Notes under the pieces: generated by a model
Databases searched by the model: none
What the model saw: only the letters and a program-made list of their open reading frames with translations
Told to the model about the DNA's origin: nothing
Program-made: the position numbers and the translations under genes
Part shown: positions 1-7,696 of the stretch, one piece after another
Numbering within the stretch: position 1 is the stretch's first letter
Layout of the letters: each line of letters begins with the position of its first letter
Assembly: GCA_016188575.1 (NCBI GenBank)
Contig: JACPHN010000032.1
Span: 62,001-126,000 of the forward strand
Length of the DNA stretch: 64,000 nucleotides
From: Candidatus Schekmanbacteria bacterium
GTDB lineage: Bacteria; CSSED10-310; JACPHN01
Direction of reading: 5' to 3'

Positions 1-1
1 G

Positions 2-1138
2 GCGTATCGCGCCGGTGCGGCCCGCGCTCTGCTCGGCCTCGCCACCGTGCAGAACATTCTCGGCGAGACCGCTGAAGCGCTGGCGTCGTGTCAGGCGGGG
101 CTCGCCACCTACCGCGAGCTCGGGGAGCAAAAGGCCGAGGGCGATGCGCTCTGTGAGATGGCTCACATTCTCATGCGCCTGGGGCGGCTGCCGGAGTCGC
201 TGCAGGTTTACGAGCAAGCGCTGGCCCTGCACCGAGCGCTTGGCGAACGGCGCAGCGAGGGGCAGACGCTGAGCGGCATGGCCGCGTTGCTGTCCTTCTC
301 CGGCAAGACGCGAAGTGCCGCGGACTGTTTTCGGGAGGCCATCGCCATTTTTCGGGAGCTTGGGGATCGCATGCTGGAAGGGCGCGCGCTCGGAAACCTG
401 GCGCTTTGCCAGCTCGAGATTCAGGAGGACGAACAAGCTGAGCAAAACATGCGGGGCGCGCTGGAAATCTATCGCGTGACGGGAGACCGGCGGTACGAAG
501 GCTGGATGCTGAGCAACCTGGGAACGCTCGCGCAAAAACAGCAAGGTCTCGAGGCAGCGGAAGCGCTGTATCAGCAGGCTCTCGGAGTCCACCGCGAGGT
601 CGGAAACCGCATCTACGAAGCCGACACGCTTGTCCAGCTTGCCAACTTGAAGGTCGAGAAAGGTGAGCTCGGCGAGGCCCGGGCGCTGCTAGGGCAGGCG
701 GAGCAGCTCAATCGCGAGGCCGGGAACCGGCTGTTCCGGGCGATATCTCAGCTCGAGCAGGCGCGGCTGGAGCGTTGGATCGAGGGCGACGCGGAGCGCG
801 GCGCGGCACTGCTGGAGATGGCCGAGAAGACGTTCCGGACCTTGGGAGCGGAAGCGATGCTCTTTCGCTGCGCGGTCGAGCGCGGTCACGTGGCGCTTGC
901 GGCCGGGGGTGATGGCCGATCGTGGCTGGCCGGGGCATCTGAGATGCTGGCGGAACCGGGGATGGAGGAGACCGGCGAGTTGCGGCGGGAGCTCGAGAAA
1001 CTGGAGCTGGCCGTGGCCGCGCAGGGGCGCGGCGAGGTGCTCGTCGCCGGGGAATGTCCGGAGCATGTTCCGCGCGGGATTCGCGCGCTCGCCGAGCACC
1101 GCGGCGGCGGCGACTCCGGGCGTGGCGAGCGACCCTGA
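2..1138 (+). CDS. TPR-repeat protein, 3' part
   Basis: The frame is open to the left edge, so this is the C-terminal part of a larger protein; 378 residues are visible. It is built of roughly 40-residue helical repeats with the recurring pattern of a small residue, EG, NLA and then YxxAL.xxRExGdR. That pattern is typical of the tetratricopeptide tails of bacterial AAA/TPR or kinase/TPR signalling proteins, where they bind protein partners. The last ~60 residues lose the repeat pattern and are rich in Gly and Glu. The N-terminal effector domain lies outside the window, so the overall function cannot be assigned. Confidence 0.8.
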   Translation, partial: AYRAGAARALLGLATVQNILGETAEALASCQAGLATYRELGEQKAEGDALCEMAHILMRLGRLPESLQVYEQALALHRALGERRSEGQTLSGMAALLSFSGKTRSAADCFREAIAIFRELGDRMLEGRALGNLALCQLEIQEDEQAEQNMRGALEIYRVTGDRRYEGWMLSNLGTLAQKQQGLEAAEALYQQALGVHREVGNRIYEADTLVQLANLKVEKGELGEARALLGQAEQLNREAGNRLFRAISQLEQARLERWIEGDAERGAALLEMAEKTFRTLGAEAMLFRCAVERGHVALAAGGDGRSWLAGASEMLAEPGMEETGELRRELEKLELAVAAQGRGEVLVAGECPEHVPRGIRALAEHRGGGDSGRGERP

Positions 1139-1524
1139 TCTCGCCGCCTTCGCCAGCCCCTCCGGTCCCTCCAAACGCCGCATCACCTCGCGCAGCCATC
1201 GGTCCTCGTTGCGGTCCCCGTCGCTACCGCGCTCGCGGCCTGCGCGCTCCGCCATGAGAGCTCGCCACCGCGGGAGAAAGTCGCCGAGCCCCAGGAGCGG
1301 CTCCACAGCGATGCGCTCCATCTCCCGAATGGGCGCCCAGAAGCTCCCGGCGGCGGCAGCCGCAGCCAGCCGTCGTCTTGCATCCGCAGCATGGCGACGC
1401 GGCAGCTCATGTCCTTGGGCCGTCCGTCGTCTCGTCGCCATCCGAGCTGCGCGCAGACGAGGCGAGAGAGATGAGCACGAGTGGCCGTCGGGTGATCCTC
1501 AATCAGCTTCCGGGTTGCCGCCGG
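1132..1524 (-). pseudogene. DUF4338-family remnant joined to an unknown fragment
   Basis: From 1524 to 1348 on the minus strand the reading frame has the N-terminal signature of DUF4338 proteins (Druantia DruA-like or transposase-associated): RKLIEDHP, then QLGWRRDDGRPKDMSCRVAMLR, ending LRLPPP. A stop lies just upstream at 1525-1527. At 1348 the similarity ends abruptly. A different frame then reads SFWAPIREMERIAVEPLLG and continues to about 1132 as a plausible but unrecognised protein. The sharp junction indicates a deletion or recombination that fused two gene fragments. Family assignment is from remembered motifs, not a search. Confidence 0.45.
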
Positions 1525-1599
1525 TCACCGAAGCCGCCGTCGAGCGGGCACGGATGAATGGCTCGACGTCGAGCGCCGGTGCGCGCTACATTGGCCGGC

Positions 1600-1860
1600 A
1601 TGAGCCTCAGGAATGCCATCCGCTTCCTCGGCGAGATCCGCGCCGATCCATCCCTACGCGGCGCTCTGACCGGCGGCGCCCACGAGCCGACCCTGGCCGC
1701 CGTCGCGCAACTGGCCGCGAGCCGGGGATGCGCGTGCAGCGAGGACGATTTGCGCCTGGCCTTTCGCTACGACTGGGTCATGCGCGCCACCTACTTCAAC
1801 CTGCGAACACAACCGGGAGCACCGTCGACTCTCGCACCAGACGATAGGGTCGCCAGATGA
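1600..1860 (+). CDS. Nif11-like leader-domain small protein
   Basis: An 86-aa product beginning MSLRNAIRFLGEIRADPSLR, followed by LAAVAQLAASRGCACSEDDL. This matches the Nif11 domain layout (short helix, DPxLRxxL, xLAxxxGxxFxxxEL). Nif11 domains serve as leader peptides for some RiPPs but also occur in stand-alone small proteins. The conserved-looking part ends at FRYDWVMRATYFN, about residue 67. The last ~20 residues overlap the antisense P450 remnant and may be an artefact of a rearrangement. No lanthipeptide synthetase or radical-SAM enzyme is nearby, only the divergent lasso-type operon. No strong ribosome binding site is visible. A role as a precursor is inference. Confidence 0.5.
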   Translation: MSLRNAIRFLGEIRADPSLRGALTGGAHEPTLAAVAQLAASRGCACSEDDLRLAFRYDWVMRATYFNLRTQPGAPSTLAPDDRVAR

Positions 1861-1978
1861 GCGCCTCCGGCGGCAGCGCCAGGCGGGGCCGGCGACGCAG
1901 GTCCAGCGCGTCCGGGTTGGCAAAGCGCGCCGGGTCGCGGTTGGCGGCATCGAGGATGGCGAACATGGCCCGAGCGAT
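1796..1978 (-). pseudogene. Cytochrome P450 C-terminal remnant lacking the heme-Cys loop
   Basis: The minus-strand frame reads AANRDPARFANPDALDLRR, the classic P450 meander segment before the heme-binding loop. It is followed directly by LIWRPYRLVRESTVLPVVF, which resembles the last strand of bacterial P450s (WRP....RG...LPVRF). The FGxGxHxCxG heme loop and the L helix that should lie between, about 50 residues, are missing. The frame also has an upstream stop at 1979-1981. It sits just downstream of the RiPP operon on the same strand, so it may be a decayed tailoring enzyme of that cluster. Confidence 0.5.
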
Positions 1979-2039
1979 TCATTGGGCTACGTCGATCGTG
2001 GACCGGTTGTCGCTGGCGGCTGCATGTGCGGGGCGAGGC

Positions 2040-4139
2040 TCATCGCCTCGGCAATGTCCTGGCGTAGCGCTCGATGGCGGCAAGTACCGTGGCAGTGGTG
2101 GTGGTGCGCCGCCGGTCGATCGCCGGCACGGTCTCGCCGGCGTGGTTGGGTATGGCCAGCAGGGCCGAGGCCGCCCAGGAGCCGTCGGGCATCTGGCTGC
2201 GCGCCAACGTCTGCGCCAGGCGATGGCTCGGCTGCGGGTGTCGCTCGGGCATCACCAGCAGCGTACGCAGCAGCAGCGCCGCCGCGAAGGGCGCCAGAGG
2301 CAATGGCGCGGCTGCGGTCGCCGCGGAGGGTGGAACATGGGGCAAGCATCGTCCGGCCGCCCAGTCGACAGCACGCGCGGCGCGTGCCTGGTCGCCGGGC
2401 TCCGCGCTCCGGGCAAGCGCCTCCGCGGCCAACGCCGTCGGATAGTAGGAGTCCGGCCACCAGTAGCCCTGCCAGCAGCCCTCGCCATGCTGCGTGCGGC
2501 GCAGGTGCGCGCGCGGCCCGTGGCCGGCGTCGCTGGTCGCGGCGACCTCCAGGCCGGCGGCGGCCGCGGTGACGCAGACATGGGCCTCGTACCACCGCGG
2601 GTTGACATCGCCGCCGTGCAGCGAACGATGCTGTCGCTCTTGCCGGCAGTAGGTGGCGACCCCTCCGCCGGCGGCGACGTGGGTCCGAAGGAACGCTGCG
2701 GCTGCTCCAAATGGGGCGGAAGTGGTCTCCCCGAGTAGTTCCCCGAGGCGCAGCCCCCAGGTCGTGCTGTCGGCGTCGGCCGGCTGCACGAAGTTCCATC
2801 CCCATCCCGCCCGCGGTCGCCGGCAGAGAAGCTGCCACGCGCGCCGGGCGGCATTCAGCGCCGGCTCGGTGCCGATCTCCGCGAGCACTGCGCCGACGTA
2901 GGCCGTGGGCCACTCGTCGGCAATGCCTTCGCGGAAGCCGTCGTAGTCCAGCCACCAGCCGCCCTGGGTGCGCGAGCCGAGCAGGAACGAGCAGGCACGG
3001 GCCGACACCGCCCGGAGCTCGATCGACTCGCCGCCGCCGGGACACCGCAGCGGATTCTGCGGCGGTACGTATGGCTCGGCCGCGGCCGGCCGCCGCCATT
3101 CGTGGACGAAACCGAGATAGCCCTTGGCCGCCAGCGGCCGGCCGTCGCGGTAGCTGACCTTGACGTGGCTGATGCGGCAGTCGAGCACGCCCAGCTCGTC
3201 CGGCTCGCGCAGCAGCGAGGCCGCAATCAGGGCGTCCGGCCAGGGTCGCGAGGCGTTCTGAGGAGTCAGCGTGTGCGGCCACGACAGCAGGTCGGCCCAC
3301 CGCTCGCGCCCGCACAGACCCCGTGCAGCCAGCCAGTCGACGAAGGCGTGCCAGCGCGGATCGAGGCCGCTGGCCTGCGAAAGGAAGCACTCGAAGCTCA
3401 GCTCCGCAGCAAGCTCCGAGGCTGCCGTAAGGCACAGCCGCACCTTGTCACTGTAGCCGAAGAGCATCTCGGCGAGCTCACAGGCTTCGTCGGCCGGACC
3501 CGGCCAGGCAACGTCGGCCAGGAAGCCCGCGGTCGATTCCGGCGGCAGCCCGTCGACGTTGAGGCGAAACCGGCCGGCGCGATCGGAAGCCATCAGGCCG
3601 ACGTGGCTCACGAAGGCCGACTGCGGGCACGCCGCGAGGATCCTCCGCAAGCACGCCATCGCCCCGGCGGGGACAGGCGCTGCCAGCACGGCCAGCACCG
3701 CCCCCACCATCTGCGCGAGGTCGGCTGCCCCCGTTCCCGCAACCGGACGAAGGAAGATCGACAGGGGGGCCGCCCCGGCCGGCGCGGCGGGGCGGTCGAG
3801 CTCCAGCCACAGCTCCGCCAGCGTTCGATGGAGCAGGCTGTTCGGCGTCGACCACTGCTTTGCAAGCCGCTGCAGCCGCGGCCAGTCGGCGCCAGCCGGT
3901 GTCGTGCTTGCGGCGCTTGCTCTGGCAAGATGACCGCGGAGGATTTCCGGCTCATCGTTGCTGGCCGCGATCCGCTGCTGCAGGTCGATCGTCCGTCGGC
4001 CGACGAGCGGCACCTCGATGCCCGCAAAGACAAGCGCCGGCAAGAGCTCTGCGACTGCAAGCAGCTCCGGCGGGATCGGCGTCCACGAGCGTTCCTCCAA
4101 GACGAAGCGCAGGATCGGGGCGAGAGTCGAGCCGTTCAC
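2040..4139 (-). CDS. Large RiPP-cluster protein with terpene-cyclase-like (alpha/alpha) C-terminal barrel
   Basis: The GTG start at 4139 overlaps the kinase stop (GTGA), giving 699 aa and translational coupling. Residues ~1-370 form an unassigned domain with distinctive stretches (FGYSDKVRLCLTAASELAAEL, LDCRISHVKVSYRDG, AAKGYLGFVHEW). Residues ~400-690 carry helix-repeat features of the squalene-hopene cyclase/prenyltransferase alpha/alpha barrel: GGWWLDYDGFREG, GWGWNFVQPADAD, GYWWPDSYYPTALAAEAL and a QW-like SQMPDGSWAAS near the end. The DxDD motif of class II terpene cyclases was not found. The operon context suggests a tailoring or processing step on the lasso-type peptide; the reaction is unknown. 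A stand-alone cyclase-like enzyme is the alternative. Confidence 0.6.
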   Translation of the reverse strand: MNGSTLAPILRFVLEERSWTPIPPELLAVAELLPALVFAGIEVPLVGRRTIDLQQRIAASNDEPEILRGHLARASAASTTPAGADWPRLQRLAKQWSTPNSLLHRTLAELWLELDRPAAPAGAAPLSIFLRPVAGTGAADLAQMVGAVLAVLAAPVPAGAMACLRRILAACPQSAFVSHVGLMASDRAGRFRLNVDGLPPESTAGFLADVAWPGPADEACELAEMLFGYSDKVRLCLTAASELAAELSFECFLSQASGLDPRWHAFVDWLAARGLCGRERWADLLSWPHTLTPQNASRPWPDALIAASLLREPDELGVLDCRISHVKVSYRDGRPLAAKGYLGFVHEWRRPAAAEPYVPPQNPLRCPGGGESIELRAVSARACSFLLGSRTQGGWWLDYDGFREGIADEWPTAYVGAVLAEIGTEPALNAARRAWQLLCRRPRAGWGWNFVQPADADSTTWGLRLGELLGETTSAPFGAAAAFLRTHVAAGGGVATYCRQERQHRSLHGGDVNPRWYEAHVCVTAAAAGLEVAATSDAGHGPRAHLRRTQHGEGCWQGYWWPDSYYPTALAAEALARSAEPGDQARAARAVDWAAGRCLPHVPPSAATAAAPLPLAPFAAALLLRTLLVMPERHPQPSHRLAQTLARSQMPDGSWAASALLAIPNHAGETVPAIDRRRTTTTATVLAAIERYARTLPRR

Positions 4140-5134
4140 GGCTGCCGGCCTCCCCTGACAGCACCGCGACAAAGGACCGCATCGACGTGACGTACGAGCA
4201 GCTCGGTCAGGGCTGGCCGCTGCTGCCAGATCGGCGTGCCGCGCAGCGCGTGGATCGGCAGGGTGCGCACGATGTGCGCACACAGCTCCACCTGCTGCGG
4301 CGTGAGCAGGTGCGGCATATCGGGCGGATACTGGGCCGCACAGAGCATGGCCAGGGCGGCGGGACCGCCGACGGGGGTGACGGCCGCCGGCTCTGCGTCG
4401 TCGGCCGGGCAAAGCACATACATGGCTGCAAGCGGCACGGCACGGGCGCAGATCCTGTCGCTGCCGGCCGCGGAAACGTCCCAGTAGTGCTTGTTCGTCC
4501 ACGGCACCACGCGCAAGTGGTCCGCCGGCAGCGACAGCTCCGCCAGCGCGTCACCGGCGAGGCGTAGCGCCGGATAGCCCGGCGGCACGACGACATCGTC
4601 GCCGTGCCGCTCGAGCACCACCAGATCATCGGCAACGAGCGCAAAGCCGCGTTGGATCAGTGATGCGGCAAGCGTCGACTTGCCGGCGCCCGCGAGCCCG
4701 AGCAGCGCAATGGCAGCGCCGTCGCGCTCGACGACGGCGCCGTGCATGCACAGCACCTGCCGCAGGCGCAAGCAGTAGCCCAGACCGATCCCCTGCAAGA
4801 CCACGAGCGCCGCCGTCAGCTTGTCCGGACAGACCGAGCTCATGCGGATAGCGGTCCCAGCGGAATCGTAGAGAAGCACCAGATGCCGGCCCCACGAGAG
4901 CGCTCGATCGCCGCGCCGGTTCTTGCTGGCCTGAGGCTGTGTCGCATGCGCGGGCCGCCGGATGACGCGCCAGGCGGGTGAGCTCAGGTCCGGGACCTCG
5001 CAAGGCCGCCACCACACACGGACCGCGGCGTCGTTGGAGACGTCGTGCTCGACGGGGATTCCCGCAAGAGCGACGTTGCTGCGCAGCGACAGGCCGTAGA
5101 CGCGGTGGAAATGGTCGGTCACAAGGACGTGCAT
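4136..5134 (-). CDS. HPr kinase-like lasso peptide kinase
   Basis: 332 aa from ATG at 5134, overlapping the cyclase end by 16 bases. It contains an HPrK-type nucleotide-binding core: His131 in MHGAVVERDG, a P-loop GLAGAGKST at residues 146-154 and the DD pair in ALVADDLVVL at 169-170. This is the layout of HPrK/P-related kinases found in lasso-peptide clusters, such as those that phosphorylate the C-terminal Ser of paeninodin-type peptides. The neighbouring precursor ends in Ser, which fits this substrate. The N-terminal ~120 residues are a variable family-specific domain. An upstream in-frame Met at 5314 lies inside the cyclase gene and is unlikely to be the start. Confidence 0.8.
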   Translation of the reverse strand: MHVLVTDHFHRVYGLSLRSNVALAGIPVEHDVSNDAAVRVWWRPCEVPDLSSPAWRVIRRPAHATQPQASKNRRGDRALSWGRHLVLLYDSAGTAIRMSSVCPDKLTAALVVLQGIGLGYCLRLRQVLCMHGAVVERDGAAIALLGLAGAGKSTLAASLIQRGFALVADDLVVLERHGDDVVVPPGYPALRLAGDALAELSLPADHLRVVPWTNKHYWDVSAAGSDRICARAVPLAAMYVLCPADDAEPAAVTPVGGPAALAMLCAAQYPPDMPHLLTPQQVELCAHIVRTLPIHALRGTPIWQQRPALTELLVRHVDAVLCRGAVRGGRQP

Positions 5135-7065
5135 CGTCCGCTGCGCTCCAGCCAATCGACGAAGCACGCGACGTTGGTGCCTCTTCCGACGATGGTGAAG
5201 GTCGTTGCCGACCAGTGCTCGCGCCGGGCCGGACGGACCGCCGCCAGGGCGTCGAGAAGCCGCCGGCGGTCGACGTAACGCCAGCAGGCGGAAGCGGCCC
5301 TGTCGTGCGCCCATTGCTCCACCTGGCCCCGCGTCGCCGCCAGGCGGGACTGGATGGCGGGGTCGAAGGCCCCGCCCTTGTCGCGGCGCTGCCGCACTGC
5401 CTCCGGAAGCACGCCGCGCAGCGCCCGCCGAAAGAGGCTGCGGGACCAGCCGTGCCGCTGGAGCTGCTCCGGCGGTACGCGGATCATGAGCTCGATGACG
5501 CGGCGATCAAGCAAGGGAAAGCGTACGTCCTGCGAGTACGTCGCGTCGAACATGCGCACGCATTGCGAAATGGCATGCTCCAGCCGCCCCGGCTTCATCA
5601 ACTGGAGCATCTGCCTGCGCGGCGATCGTGTTGTTATGAAGTCGGCCAGGTCCGGATCGAGCCGGTCGCGTGAGGCGCCGGCTCTGGCGGCGAGCCACGG
5701 GTGAGTGCAGGAGGCACGGCGGCGATTGCCGTGACGAAGCCGGCGGTACAACCGCCTGGCCGCCGGCGGCAGCAGCGGCTGAATCGCATGCTCGCGCAGG
5801 ATCGAGAGCCAGGACCGGTGCTCCTCGCGCCGCAACGCGGCGAGCTCGGCGGCGGCGGCGAACCAACGGCCGGTCGCGAACAGCTCGCGAATCGCCGTCG
5901 AGCCGCGCCAAGAGGCGAAGAAATCGCCGCCAAAACCGCTCAAGACGACCTCGACACCCGCTTCACGCCCGGCCTCGCCAAGAGCCAGGTCGATGTACGG
6001 GACGAAGCTGAAGGGCATGTCGGAGAGCGTCTCGCAGTACTGCCCGATGGCCTCCAGGGGCGCCACATTGAGCGGCGCCCGAACCCAGCGGACGTCGACG
6101 TTCCCTTGCTGGGCGGCGACCGCTCGCATGTACTCGCGCTCATCGACCTCGACGCCGCTGTAGTCATCCGCCAGGATCGAGCTGAGAGCTACCAGCCGCC
6201 GGCCCTGCTCGCGCAGCTTGGTGGCCGCGACGGACGCGATGGCAGAGGAGTCCAGGCCGCCGCTGAGGTGAACGGCTGTCGGGCGGCCGGCGTCCACCCG
6301 GCAGCACACCGCTTGCACGATCCGCTCGCGCAGATCCGCTTCATAGTCGGCATCGTTGCGATACGACAGCGGCGCGAGCGCTTCCGGCGTCCAGTAGCGG
6401 CTTGGCGTGGTGCCGCCGCGGCGAACGGTCATCGAGTGGCCGCTCGGAAGCACCCGGACATCCTCGTAGATCGTGGTCCCGGGTGGACCGTAGCCGCCCA
6501 CCTCGAGGTAGTCGGCGATCGCGACGGCGCGCAGGCGGCAAGGCACGAAGGGAAGCGAGAACAGAGCACCGAGGTTGCCCGCGCAGGCGAAGATTGCGGG
6601 CGAGTCGAAGTAGTAGAGGGCGCGGACGCCAAGGCAGTCGCGTGCAGCGAAGAGGAGCTCGCGCCGTCGGTCCCAGATCGCGAAGGCGAAGTCGCCGAGC
6701 AGCCGTTGTGGACACTGATCTTTCCAACGGGCGTAGGCGCGCAGCAGGAGATCGGCATCGCTGCAAGTGGCCGCCGCGGACGGGCACAGTGCGAGCGCAG
6801 CGCAGAGCTCGGCTCGATTGTCGAGCCGCACGCTAGCCGCGAGCAGGCAGGCATCGCCGTCGACGAGCACCGGCGCGGCCGCGACGGCGGCGCCGCTCGC
6901 GGTTTCGTCGCCGGCGCCATACAACGCCACGGGCGTTCCGTCGACAGCGTGCACCGCGACGCCTGCGGGGCTCGTGCAGGCGCCCAGCAGCGCCGGCCAG
7001 GGGGCGCCGTTGCTGGCGCCGCCGATCACGGCGCCGCGGTAGAAGGCTGCCGCCCACACCGTCAT
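5119..7065 (-). CDS. Lasso cyclase, asparagine synthetase homologue
   Basis: 648 aa. The N-terminal half is a degenerate glutamine amidotransferase domain. The protein starts MTVWAAAFYRG and so lacks the catalytic Cys2 of true asparagine synthetases, as lasso cyclases do. The C-terminal synthetase domain carries the PP-loop SGGLDSS at residues 268-274, used to adenylate the side-chain carboxylate. It would activate the ring Asp of the core peptide and close a macrolactam with the core N-terminus. The start codon overlaps the RRE gene stop (ATGA). In this operon a lasso cyclase is far more likely than AsnB. Confidence 0.85.
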   Translation of the reverse strand: MTVWAAAFYRGAVIGGASNGAPWPALLGACTSPAGVAVHAVDGTPVALYGAGDETASGAAVAAAPVLVDGDACLLAASVRLDNRAELCAALALCPSAAATCSDADLLLRAYARWKDQCPQRLLGDFAFAIWDRRRELLFAARDCLGVRALYYFDSPAIFACAGNLGALFSLPFVPCRLRAVAIADYLEVGGYGPPGTTIYEDVRVLPSGHSMTVRRGGTTPSRYWTPEALAPLSYRNDADYEADLRERIVQAVCCRVDAGRPTAVHLSGGLDSSAIASVAATKLREQGRRLVALSSILADDYSGVEVDEREYMRAVAAQQGNVDVRWVRAPLNVAPLEAIGQYCETLSDMPFSFVPYIDLALGEAGREAGVEVVLSGFGGDFFASWRGSTAIRELFATGRWFAAAAELAALRREEHRSWLSILREHAIQPLLPPAARRLYRRLRHGNRRRASCTHPWLAARAGASRDRLDPDLADFITTRSPRRQMLQLMKPGRLEHAISQCVRMFDATYSQDVRFPLLDRRVIELMIRVPPEQLQRHGWSRSLFRRALRGVLPEAVRQRRDKGGAFDPAIQSRLAATRGQVEQWAHDRAASACWRYVDRRRLLDALAAVRPARREHWSATTFTIVGRGTNVACFVDWLERSGRCTSL

Positions 7066-7361
7066 TCGACAGGCGGATCCTGCGGCCGCTCGAGGTCGAT
7101 CAGCTCAGCCTGGTAGAGGCGCGTGAGGAACGCCAGCACGTCTTCTCGACAGCGTCCCCACTCGACTTCGTAGCGCTCGACGACGGCGTCGACCACGGCA
7201 TCGACCGACATGGGACGGTCGATCAGGCGCCAGATGACTCCTCCGAGGCCATTGGCGACATAGTAGGCACCCGCCTCGACGTCCATCATGACCAGCTCGC
7301 CGCCGAGCTCCGTCGACAGCATGCGGCGGCATTGCGACACCACGCTGTTGGCCGTCAGCAC
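7062..7361 (-). CDS. PqqD-like RiPP recognition element (lasso B1)
   Basis: 99 aa from a GTG at 7361 with a good GGGAGG ribosome binding site about 6 bases upstream. A longer ATG-started version from 7460 would overlap the precursor. The protein has the PqqD/RRE winged-helix pattern: ELVMMDVEAGAYYVANGLGGVIWRLID, then a helical half with RCREDVLAFLTRLYQAELI. Such proteins bind the precursor leader peptide and present it to the maturation enzymes. In canonical lasso clusters it partners a B2 transglutaminase-like protease, which is not seen here. Confidence 0.85.
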   Translation of the reverse strand: MLTANSVVSQCRRMLSTELGGELVMMDVEAGAYYVANGLGGVIWRLIDRPMSVDAVVDAVVERYEVEWGRCREDVLAFLTRLYQAELIDLERPQDPPVE

Positions 7362-7440
7362 AGGCGCCCTCCCGATGAGATTGCTGTGAGCCCAATGGAA
7401 GCGGGTCGCGAGTCCATGAGCGCTCCCTTCCGGGCAGCCG

Positions 7441-7620
7441 TTAGCTGTAGCCACCACCATCGGTTGAGGAATTGGTACCGCTCATCGTCAGCTCGCTGAC
7501 CTTGCCAGCAGAAGTCAGCAGCGGCGGCTCGTAGGGCAACCGGGCCGCGCTGGGTGCGGCTTCGGCAGTGGTACTCTTCGTTCGACGCGGCGGCTCGCTC
7601 GGCGCTTGTTTCACGTTCAT
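7441..7620 (-). CDS. Lasso-type precursor peptide
   Basis: 59 aa, ATG at 7620 immediately after GGAGG; an alternative GTG lies two codons in. The leader holds the lasso consensus YxxPxLxxxGxxxxxT as YEPPLLTSAGKVSELT, with Thr45 at the -2 position. The predicted core is SGTNSSTDGGGYS, 13 residues: Ser1 as the amine donor, Asp8 as the ring acceptor giving an 8-residue macrolactam, and a very short GGGYS tail ending in Ser. The terminal Ser matches the HPrK-like kinase in the operon. Cleavage before Gly48 is an alternative that would leave Asp at ring position 7. Confidence 0.75.
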   Translation of the reverse strand: MNVKQAPSEPPRRTKSTTAEAAPSAARLPYEPPLLTSAGKVSELTMSGTNSSTDGGGYS

Positions 7621-7668
7621 GTCCTCCGAGGTCGGCACTTCAACAAATCCATGGTCGCACGACGACAA

Positions 7669-7696
7669 CCTATACGGACACGCTGGCTGTTGTCAA
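7669..7696 (-). promoter_or_regulatory. Sigma-70-type promoter of the lasso operon
   Basis: On the minus strand a perfect -35 TTGACA (7696-7691) is followed after 16 bases by TATAGG (7674-7669). This places the start of transcription near 7661 and gives a leader of about 40 bases before the precursor ATG. No other promoter-like pair is seen between the operon genes, which overlap or nearly abut. Confidence 0.65.

Noticed and set aside
1987-3435. Long minus-strand reading frame of 482 codons
   Set aside because: It lies in another frame of the 699-aa RiPP protein gene, has Arg/Ala/Gly-rich shadow composition and no motifs; typical of high-GC shadow frames.
2040-7620. Search for a lasso B2 transglutaminase-like protease hidden in the operon
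   Set aside because: No frame with the B2 Cys-His-Asp pattern was found; the kinase and the barrel protein do not resemble B2 in length or motifs. Absence is by eye only.
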